From NCBI GenBank assembly GCA_021806865.1, contig JAKAPU010000060.1:1-13263 (forward strand): a stretch of DNA of 13,263 bases, written 5' to 3'. Position 1 is the stretch's first letter. Each line of letters starts with the position of its first letter. Below the pieces are notes generated by a model. That model was not told the origin of the DNA and ran no database searches. It saw only the letters and a list, made by a program, of their open reading frames with translations. Made by a program: the position numbers and the translations under genes. Shown here one piece after another: positions 7,821-13,263 of this stretch. The stretch comes from an archaeon (lineage in GTDB: Archaea > Thermoproteota > Nitrososphaeria > Nitrososphaerales > CADDZS01).

Positions 7821-8681
7821 CTACTCGGAGTGGCGTTCAACATCGTCCATGAGAGCATCTTCCTTCAACGATCTGTTTTCGTTTAGGGGTTTGTTTCTCT
7901 TCAATGCTAGAAGATTCCCTAGTTTGTCTACGTAACGCATCGATGGAACGGTCACAGCGTGCATGAATGCGGAGATGGGAGCAGTCACCAGAAGAAGCAA
8001 AACTGTAATTAGGTGGATCCCATAGGGAATTACTATCATAGGACTCGCGGCAAGAGAAATACTGTATGCTGCGGCTGGCGAAACTGTGGGGTTTGTTGCA
8101 TAAGCAAGATTGCCCCAATACTCAGCAATGAATCCTGTAACTCCTGCTAGAAAGAGTAAGACTGTGAACCAAACGTCCCCGAAGGTTCTCTCACGTCGAA
8201 ACCTCGAGACGAAAATCAGTCTTCCAATTGCTATCGTGGCGCCGAACACCATGACAGCTCCTGAAACATTGCCTAGCCAGCGGATCGGGCTCAGGGTACC
8301 TCCGAATAGCGGTATGAAGTTACCAGGTTCGTTGAAAAAGTAGTCAAGCATTGTAGTGACTGAGAGCCCAACAAAGCCCCAAAACATGGCAAGGTGAGTG
8401 GCTCGCCTTAGCTTATCATTGTGAATCAGATCCTTTTGAAGCAGAACTCGATTCACGATCTCGGAGAAAAAACTCGCAACTATTGACTTGGAACCAAGTG
8501 ATCGCTTCATTGTTCCAAAGAAATTCGGCGGAGCCACCTTCCGCCATTTGTTGTATCTTAAGAGAATTCCAATAACTACTACGAGTAAGATGATTGAGGC
8601 TGCTGTATCAATTAGACTGACAGCAACAAAGGTCGGGAAAGTGCCTGCGCCAGCCAAGAGTTGGGTTGAGATCATATTCAC
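7821..8681 (-). CDS. NarI/HdrE-like cytochrome b membrane subunit
   Basis: This is a hydrophobic protein of 286 residues with about five or six membrane segments (roughly 20-41, 93-115, 136-158, 171-190, 205-233). It resembles the respiratory nitrate reductase gamma/HdrE/DsrM group, which exchanges electrons between quinone and a partner through b hemes. The mark RRATHLAMFWGFVGLS places His96 in a membrane helix. His223 (YGIHLI) and His241 (FMHAV) lie in or next to a later helix; these are the likely heme ligands. The C-terminal tail is charged and cytoplasmic in appearance. The start is GTG at 8681, with ATG at 8675 two codons in as the alternative. It is a single gene facing the XDH-like gene. 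It could serve as the missing membrane partner of either molybdoenzyme here, but that is inference from proximity. Confidence 0.8.
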   Translation of the reverse strand: MNMISTQLLAGAGTFPTFVAVSLIDTAASIILLVVVIGILLRYNKWRKVAPPNFFGTMKRSLGSKSIVASFFSEIVNRVLLQKDLIHNDKLRRATHLAMFWGFVGLSVTTMLDYFFNEPGNFIPLFGGTLSPIRWLGNVSGAVMVFGATIAIGRLIFVSRFRRERTFGDVWFTVLLFLAGVTGFIAEYWGNLAYATNPTVSPAAAYSISLAASPMIVIPYGIHLITVLLLLVTAPISAFMHAVTVPSMRYVDKLGNLLALKRNKPLNENRSLKEDALMDDVERHSE

Positions 8682-8723
8682 CAGCTACCAACTTTAGGGA
8701 TTTCTTCAAATGCTAGATGACGT

Positions 8724-8738
8724 GAGTCACTTTGACTC
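8724..8738. promoter_or_regulatory. Perfect dyad GAGTCA-CTT-TGACTC, candidate operator
   Basis: The two 6-bp arms are exact reverse complements with a 3-base centre. The site lies about 43 bases upstream of the GTG of the minus-strand cytochrome gene, where an archaeal promoter or operator is expected. No regulator gene is in the window. Confidence 0.4.
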
Positions 8739-8883
8739 GAACCGATGTGGAACATTTCATTCATGTCGTAGTTGATCATGCGTACCTGTTTTTAATCTCC
8801 TACAACAAGTACTTAAGATCTCATTCAAACTTGCTCCACCGGATCCACTTTCATCGCCTAAGTTTGAGGATATGGGGCAATCT

Positions 8884-8933
8884 AGCTGAAGATACATTAT
8901 ATTCAACTTTGAATCAGCTTCGTTCAATCAAAG
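8884..8933. repeat. Cluster of overlapping palindromes upstream of the binding-protein gene
   Basis: Three overlapping dyads are visible. AGCTGA (8884-8889) pairs with TCAGCT (8914-8919). ATTCAA-CT-TTGAAT (8901-8914) is a perfect 6-2-6 palindrome. CTTTGA (8907-8912) pairs with TCAAAG (8928-8933), and the inner bases can pair further. They are about 70 bases upstream of the TATA-like box and could be an operator array or an alternating RNA structure. Confidence 0.4.
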
Positions 8934-9000
8934 AAAGGTAAGATTCAAGATTGGCAATAGAGAAGATTTGTGAGGCGATCGGACCTAGTGATAACACAAA

Positions 9001-9008
9001 TATTTAAG
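9001..9008 (+). promoter_or_regulatory. TATA-like box for the binding-protein gene
   Basis: TATTTAAG, preceded by AAA, is the best archaeal TATA match in the window. It is centred about 43 bases before ATG 9047 and about 22 bases before GTG 9026. The first spacing agrees with the other genes here. Confidence 0.5.
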
Positions 9009-9046
9009 TTGAGGTTGCTACATCGGTGCAAAGCCGTATCTCGGTC

Positions 9047-10051
9047 ATGAGTAGCGCAATTAGTAAGATCCTAGCAGTTTCAGTAGTCGTCGTAATCATC
9101 ATAGCCGCAGCAGCTGTAAGTGGTTTTCTACTTCTTTCCAAACCAAGCTCTAAAATGAATGTTATTTTCGGGACCCCAGTGGGTCCAACGGCGGAGAATA
9201 CACCGCTCGTGGTAGGCATTAATCAAAGCTATTTTTCTAGTCAAGGTGTCAACGTCACATGGGATCCATTTTCGGGAGGTGCTGATATGATGCAAGCCGC
9301 TTCTTCTGGCCAAATTCAAATGGGCATCGGCTCTACAGCGATAATAATTCAATCTATGGCAAGTGGCGTACCTATAGTAATGGTCGGCCCACAATTTCAG
9401 TATCCTGACTTTCTTCTGGCCGTTAACGCGAATTCTACAATAACCAATATCTCACAGCTTAAGGGTGGTTCAATTGCGGCAGTGGGTCCGACTTCGGTTC
9501 AAGTCTTGCTCATCTACGCACTTGCAAAGGCCGAAAATTGGACCGTGGGAAAAGATATCAAAATTGCAATTATTCCTGGTCTTTCAGCAGAGATTGCCGC
9601 GTTGAAGACCGGAGCCATTCAGGCATTGGCCTGGACTGCTGAAGTGACATACACGCTAGCTGAGAAGAATCAGGTGAGGATACTTGCTAATTTTGGTCAA
9701 TTCATTCCATAAGGGATTTGGCTCGAACAAGCAGTGTTTGCTACGAAATCATTTGTAGCCAGCCATCCGAATACCGTGAAGAAAGTCTTGACTGCATATT
9801 ACAAGGCCTCAGCTTTTGTCAATTCCAATCCTCAACAAGCAGCGGTTATTGCCGGTCCGGCATTCGACGTATCGACGACTGCAATGGAGCAGACCTTCAC
9901 AGTAATAAAATTCTCGACCAATTCGACTTTTACACCACAGATAATTCAAGGTATTGATGTAGTTCGAAGTCAACTCCTAGCTCTGAATGTTGTTAGTTCA
10001 GCGCCACCCACTGACCAGCTTTACACGACCGAGTTTCAAGGAGTACAATAG
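9047..10051 (+). pseudogene. NitT/TauT-type ABC transporter substrate-binding protein, interrupted by one in-frame TAA
   Basis: This is a periplasmic-binding-like protein of the NMT1/THI5/SsuA type, which captures small organic ions such as sulfonates, nitrate or aromatic acids. An N-terminal hydrophobic anchor (about residues 7-28, rich in V, I and A) without a lipobox Cys suits an archaeal membrane-tethered form. The start FGTPVGPTAENTPLVVGINQ and the GGADMMQAASSGQIQMGIG segment are typical of the family. Codon 222 (9710-9712) is TAA. The same frame continues without shift for a further 113 sense codons, through GIWLEQAVFATKSFVASHP and a helical KKVLTAYYKAS segment, to TAG at 10049-10051. 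The full reading of about 334 codons equals the normal family length, so only one base change is needed to disrupt or restore it (for example CAA to TAA). TAA ends other intact genes here, so reassignment is unlikely. GTG 9026 is an alternative start. It may be a fresh pseudogene or a sequencing error. Confidence 0.85.
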
Positions 10052-10054
10052 AAT

Positions 10055-10081
10055 ATGTCAGAGTTGGTAAAAGTCTGACAT
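10055..10081. terminator. 8-bp hairpin between convergent binding-protein and permease genes
   Basis: ATGTCAGA (10055-10062) and TCTGACAT (10074-10081) form a perfect 8-bp stem with an 11-base loop. It fills the 32-base gap between two convergent stop codons, so a two-way transcription stop is the likely role. Confidence 0.5.
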
Positions 10082-10083
10082 CG

Positions 10084-10836
10084 CTATTTCCTACGTTTGA
10101 CTACAGCTCGTTCCCAATATAACAAGGACAGATTGATTACTATCGTGAGGAGCGAGATTATTGCGGTGACGCCGTATAGGTTTACTGCATCGAATTTGTA
10201 GGTCAATTGAAGGATTAGCCCTCCTAGTCCACCTCTTGGAAGAAACATCTCTCCAAGCAGGACTGCTATGATCACTTGAACGAATGCAATGCGTATGTTC
10301 GCGAGTATTGCTGGAAATAGCGCTGGCAGCACAACTTTCGAATACAGTTGCGAAGGCGCTATTCCATAAGACCTGGCCAATTTGATGTACGAATTGTCAA
10401 TTGTCGAAACGGCTCCTACCATGCCCATTAGAACTGGAAAGAAAGCAGCAATGAATGCATATACAACGATAGACCCAACACCCAATCCCATAATCACGAC
10501 TATCACAGGTAATATCGTAATCTTCGGAAATGAATTCACTGCAGAAATGAATGGGTCAGTAACTTCCGCTAGAGTTCTCTGGAATCCAATAACAACACCG
10601 ACGAAGATACCTAACACTACTGCAAGGACAAAGGAGAAAACAATCTCAGAAATTGTGGGCTTAATATTTTCAAGAAACATACTGACAGAGGCTGCACCAT
10701 TGCTCAAAATCTGACTCGGAGAAGCAATGAACAATGAACTTACAACATGAAGAGCTACAATCTCTTGCCAAGCTAGGAGGAAGGCCCCGATACATACTAG
10801 CTGAAGTAAGGCTACAATGAACTTCTCTCGACTCAA
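10084..10836 (-). CDS. NitT/TauT-family ABC transporter permease (SsuC/TauC-like), second of a pair
   Basis: This 250-residue inner-membrane permease of the BPD_transp_1 type has about six hydrophobic segments. The EAA-loop that contacts the ATPase is visible near residues 155-180 (LARSYGIAPSQLYSKVVLPALFP, in which the conserved Gly is G158). The neighbouring segment FPKITILPVIVVIMG is typical of the SsuC/TauC group. It starts at TTG, whose bases overlap the TGA of the upstream permease (TTGA), which suggests translational coupling. It is transcribed against the binding-protein gene. It would pair with the other permease as a heterodimer, whereas many NitT/TauT importers use one permease as a homodimer. 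Confidence 0.9.
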   Translation of the reverse strand: MSREKFIVALLQLVCIGAFLLAWQEIVALHVVSSLFIASPSQILSNGAASVSMFLENIKPTISEIVFSFVLAVVLGIFVGVVIGFQRTLAEVTDPFISAVNSFPKITILPVIVVIMGLGVGSIVVYAFIAAFFPVLMGMVGAVSTIDNSYIKLARSYGIAPSQLYSKVVLPALFPAILANIRIAFVQVIIAVLLGEMFLPRGGLGGLILQLTYKFDAVNLYGVTAIISLLTIVINLSLLYWERAVVKRRK

Positions 10837-11579
10837 ACCGCTTGTCCGTATCCTACAATTCTGTAGTGATCTTCCAGTAGATTAAGAAAGTAGTAGATGG
10901 AGAGAGCTACGAGAACTACAATGAGAACTATGCCATACATCAATGCAATTTCAAATTTGTCAAAGCTTATGGTTATCAGAAAACCTAGTCCAGCTTGAGA
11001 TGCAATCATCTCTCCAGCAATAACACCTATAAATGTTAGAGCAACACCCAGCTTTATTCCAGCTATAACGAGCGAAGCAGTAGAAGGGAATATTATCTTT
11101 CTGAATAACACAAACGGAGATGCTCCGTAAGATCGTCCGACAACAATATGCTCGTGCCTAACTTGTCTCACTGCAGCTACTGTATTTTGGATAATTGGAA
11201 ATGCACCTACGAGCACGCCGAAGGCTATCTTTGATAGGGGCCCTAAACCCAAGACTAGGAAGAATATCGGATAAATTACAATTGACGGAATTGCAAAAAT
11301 TGCAATTATCAACGGTTCGAACACACTGGAAGTCATATCGTGCGCAGCTATCGCAAAACCCACTAAGAGTCCAATCGAGACTACAATCACAGTTGCTGCT
11401 AATAGTTCGAAAAGTGTAATAGAAAAATTGCTGACGAAGTCTCCACCGCTGGCTAAGGTAGAATAACTCAATAAGATCGCCAGCGGGCTGGGGACTATCA
11501 AAGGATTTAGCAATCCTAGTACGCTGAACATTTGCCATATAACAATCGCCACTGCGATAGCTACTATGTCAATCTCCAA
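10833..11579 (-). CDS. NitT/TauT-family ABC transporter permease (SsuC/TauC-like), first of a pair
   Basis: This is a second BPD_transp_1-type permease, 248 residues, with about six membrane segments. Its EAA-loop reads GRSYGASPFVLFRKIIFPS, and IPSIVIYPIFFLVLGLGPLSKI corresponds to the conserved central region. The start is TTG at 11579; a TAA lies in frame just five codons upstream, so no longer form is possible. ATG codons further in would delete the first membrane segment. It leads the minus-strand permease pair and diverges from the ATPase gene across a 247-base gap. It differs clearly in sequence from its partner, so this is not a recent duplication. Confidence 0.9.
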   Translation of the reverse strand: MEIDIVAIAVAIVIWQMFSVLGLLNPLIVPSPLAILLSYSTLASGGDFVSNFSITLFELLAATVIVVSIGLLVGFAIAAHDMTSSVFEPLIIAIFAIPSIVIYPIFFLVLGLGPLSKIAFGVLVGAFPIIQNTVAAVRQVRHEHIVVGRSYGASPFVLFRKIIFPSTASLVIAGIKLGVALTFIGVIAGEMIASQAGLGFLITISFDKFEIALMYGIVLIVVLVALSIYYFLNLLEDHYRIVGYGQAV

Positions 11580-11826
11580 AGCTCTTTTCAGTTAGGGTCG
11601 CCATCCGTGCAAAGTGACGAAAATGAGAAGTGTGAACACTCATACAGATCCTGAACCAAGAGAGAGGAGTATAATAGTCTCACGAGCTTCTTATCGGCTC
11701 CATTGGGCATGAAGTCCTATCAAATTGTGACACTCAGCTTTCAATCTCTCAAGAAATGCAAAACCGACTAATTCAAAAGGCTTAATTGGTTGGTGAAAGG
11801 TTCATTCGCCCCGATGCTAATAGGGG
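11580..11826. promoter_or_regulatory. Divergent promoter region between permease and ATPase genes
   Basis: This gap should hold promoters for both directions. GTATAATAG at 11669-11677 reads as a TATA-like box on either strand, and TTAATTGG at 11782-11789 suits the ATPase gene. AGTGT-GA-ACACT (11629-11640) is a near-palindrome. A related sequence, TGTGACACTCA, recurs near 11732-11742, against TGTGAACACTCA at 11631-11642. These may be paired regulator sites. No gene is seen. Confidence 0.35.
11782..11789 (+). promoter_or_regulatory. TATA-like box for the ATPase gene
   Basis: TTAATTGG is centred about 41 bases before TTG 11827, like the spacing at the other plus-strand genes. The ATG at 11814 is in another frame and meets TGA after ten codons, so it is not the start. 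Confidence 0.4.
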
Positions 11827-12678
11827 TTGAAGGCATCGTCAGCTGATGTCCGACCAAGCAATAGCTTCGTTACCAAAGTGGGACTGGAAGACCGATCGAG
11901 AAGCGAAGCATCTCTCCTGCAAATGCGCGATGTATCTATGTCATACAATTTCGAAGGTCATTCTTTCAAAGCGCTAGATACTTTCAATTTATCGATTGAA
12001 AAGGGCGAGTTTGTCTCGATCATAGGACCCAGTGGTTGCGGAAAATCAACTCTTTTTTCAATCGTCAGTGGGCTCGTCCGACCTACAGAAGGATCTGTTG
12101 AGGTAGATGGGAAAACCATTGATGGACCTCGTCCAGACAAGATTGCTGTAGTGCTGCAGGAGGTGTCTCTTTTCCCTTGGCGAAACGTTATGAAAAATGT
12201 TGAATTCGGTATGGAGATAGTTGGAATTCCACAGAAACAGAGAGAAGCTACCGCCTTGAATCTCTTAAAGCTCCTGGGTCTACAGGGTTTCGAGATGAAG
12301 TACCCTCAACAACTGTCTGGTGGCATGCGACAACGTGTATCTATTGCGAGAGCTCTAGCCATGAATACCGAACTCCTTCTGATGGACGAACCTTTTGGCG
12401 CTCTAGATGAACAGACAAGGAGGATAATGGGCGAGGAATTACTCAAGATATGGAGCACCACAAGAAAGACGGTCTTGTTCGTCACTCATAGTCTAGAAGA
12501 AGCTGTGATGCTTTCAGATAGAATTGTAGTCATGTCTGCTCGCCCTGGCAGAATACTGGATATAGTGAAAGTGGATATGTCTAGGCCACGAAAACCAGCG
12601 TCAATGCAATTCTCCTCTCTGAAAGAGGACTTGTGGAATCTGCTAAGGACGGAATCAATGAAGTCTCTTGCGACCTGA
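11827..12678 (+). CDS. NitT/TauT-family ABC transporter ATPase (SsuB/TauB-like)
   Basis: This 283-residue cytoplasmic ATPase powers the importer formed with the two permeases. Walker A GPSGCGKST is at 67-75, the Q-loop is in LQEVSLFPWRNV (a hallmark of the SsuB/TauB group), signature LSGGMRQR starts at 163, Walker B LLLMDEP is at 183-189 and the switch His is His221 (FVTHSLEEAV). All catalytic residues are intact, so the ATPase is not decaying along with the interrupted binding-protein gene. The first 30 residues precede the ABC domain and have no clear function. The start is TTG. It is separated from the permeases by orientation, which is unusual for this type of operon. The substrate cannot be read from the ATPase. 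Confidence 0.95.
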   Translation: MKASSADVRPSNSFVTKVGLEDRSRSEASLLQMRDVSMSYNFEGHSFKALDTFNLSIEKGEFVSIIGPSGCGKSTLFSIVSGLVRPTEGSVEVDGKTIDGPRPDKIAVVLQEVSLFPWRNVMKNVEFGMEIVGIPQKQREATALNLLKLLGLQGFEMKYPQQLSGGMRQRVSIARALAMNTELLLMDEPFGALDEQTRRIMGEELLKIWSTTRKTVLFVTHSLEEAVMLSDRIVVMSARPGRILDIVKVDMSRPRKPASMQFSSLKEDLWNLLRTESMKSLAT

Positions 12679-12789
12679 ATCTATTCGATAACTGCGAGCT
12701 CCGCCCTAAGGAAATCCGGTTCTGAATGGATTCTTGGGATAACTAGTATGTAACGCTTCAGTATCTGGTTCCTATTTGTTTTCATAGTC

Positions 12790-12797
12790 TTTATCTA
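12790..12797 (+). promoter_or_regulatory. TATA-like box for the second CoxL/XDH-like gene
   Basis: TTTATCTA is centred about 44 bases before ATG 12838. In-frame upstream starts also exist: GTG 12820, about 26 bases away, and ATG 12799, which is too close to the box. Confidence 0.35.
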
Positions 12798-12837
12798 GAT
12801 GCTAGTCATTTCAGCTCTTGTGAACATCACCGAACTC

Positions 12838-13263
12838 ATGTATTTGAAATCAAATCCTGTAGTAGGGAAGCCTATTCCAAGGCGCGAAGATCCGAAGCTT
12901 CTACGTGGGGCTGGTTCTTTCATTGATGACTTAAATCTCCCAGACATGCTGCACGGGAAGATCCTACGTAGTCCATATGCTCATGCTGATATCAGATCAA
13001 TCAATATTTCAAAAGCAGCCGCCAAGAAAGGAGTCTTTGCAGCGATCACTTCCAAGGATGCGCTTGAGCTTTCAAAAAAATGGGGTGCGACAGATAAATT
13101 TCCTTACGACGACGATTTTGCTATCGCGACAAAAAAGGTGCTGTATGTTGGCCATGAAGTCGCCGCTGTAGCTGCTGTCGACCAAGCCACAGCTGAGGAT
13201 GCATTGGACTTGATCGAAGTGGAATACGGTCCTTTAACGCCTGTGTTATCTTACAGATCGGAA
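12838..13263 (+). CDS. Second XDH/CoxL-family molybdenum hydroxylase large subunit, N-terminal part only
   Basis: The first 142 codons run off the window end. The sequence opens with VVGKPIPRREDPKLLRGAG and FIDDLNLPDMLHGKILRSP followed by YAHADI, the classic N-terminus of CoxL/XDH large subunits. It continues with the a/b-hammerhead segment LYVGHEVAAVAAVDQATAEDALDLIEVEY. It is much closer to the family consensus than the complete paralogue at 5412-7796, which has lost the usual RxEDxxLLxG pattern, so the two are different enzymes rather than a tandem copy. ATG 12838 is chosen for TATA spacing and family length; ATG 12799 would add 13 residues. The active-site loop that would separate CO dehydrogenase from other hydroxylases is beyond the window. 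Confidence 0.88.
   Translation, partial: MYLKSNPVVGKPIPRREDPKLLRGAGSFIDDLNLPDMLHGKILRSPYAHADIRSINISKAAAKKGVFAAITSKDALELSKKWGATDKFPYDDDFAIATKKVLYVGHEVAAVAAVDQATAEDALDLIEVEYGPLTPVLSYRSE

Larger units (their letters stand above)
8682..9046. other. Long intergenic region between the cytochrome and binding-protein genes
   Basis: This divergent gap of about 365 bases has no convincing gene. An open frame at 8732-8941 (69 codons) shows no recognisable domain and runs across the palindromes, so I do not call it. The gap holds a GAGTCA/TGACTC dyad near the cytochrome start, a cluster of overlapping ATTCAA-type palindromes at 8884-8933, and a TATA-like box at 9001. No tRNA or CRISPR pattern is seen. 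Confidence 0.6.

Noticed and set aside
8732..8941. 69-codon open frame in the long intergenic region
   Set aside because: It has no recognisable domain, runs over the palindrome cluster and has no clear start signal; probably chance.
9713..10051. Downstream part of the binding protein as a separate gene
   Set aside because: It is the C-terminal half of the same fold in the same frame, with no promoter or ribosome site of its own.
12710..12737. AATCC/GGATT hairpin after the ATPase gene as terminator
   Set aside because: The stem is only 5 bp and no T-tract follows directly; too weak to call.
1..13263. CRISPR arrays, tRNA, rRNA, transposase or integrase genes
   Set aside because: No regularly spaced repeats, cloverleaf-like sequence or recombinase motifs were seen on either strand.

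Overview
The window reads as accessory metabolic DNA from an archaeon, roughly 45% G+C by eye. Several signs point to archaea. TATA-like boxes (TTAATAGA, TATTTAAG, TTAATTGG, TTTATCTA) sit about 35-45 bases before likely starts. Most non-operon genes lack a strong Shine-Dalgarno sequence and begin with GTG or TTG. The solute-binding protein carries an uncleaved-looking membrane anchor without a lipobox cysteine. A Nitrososphaeria/Thermoproteota-type lineage would fit, but that placement is a low-confidence inference.

Layout. (1) 2-3573, plus strand: a tight three-gene operon with a 5'-truncated bis-MGD molybdenum oxidoreductase (DMSO reductase/CISM superfamily), a MoaD/ThiS-type ubiquitin-fold protein ending in Gly-Gly, and a four-cluster ferredoxin subunit. 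(2) 3718-5247, plus: a UbiD-family prenyl-FMN decarboxylase with its own promoter, followed by a strongly structured 3' region and a terminator-like hairpin. (3) 5412-7796, plus: a xanthine dehydrogenase/CoxL-type molybdenum large subunit without adjacent FAD or 2Fe-2S subunit genes. (4) 7821-8681, minus: a NarI/HdrE-like b-type cytochrome membrane protein. (5) 8682-9046: a long intergenic stretch rich in palindromes. (6) 9047-12678: a NitT/TauT-type ABC importer. The binding protein (plus, interrupted by one in-frame TAA) and the ATPase (plus) flank two overlapping permease genes on the minus strand. (7) 12838 to the window end, plus: the N-terminal part of a second CoxL/XDH-type large subunit.

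As a working model (inference), the window is a molybdenum-centred catabolic island. An ABC importer would bring in a small organic acid, perhaps aromatic, N-heterocyclic or sulfonated. Hydroxylase-type (XDH-like) and CISM-type molybdoenzymes, with a UbiD decarboxylase, would act on it, and a quinone-linked cytochrome b could collect electrons. The substrate cannot be read from the sequence. The most unusual points are the MoaD-like gene between the catalytic and ferredoxin genes, the loss of one cluster-ligand cysteine in the ferredoxin, the single nonsense codon in the binding protein, and the folded region after ubiD.
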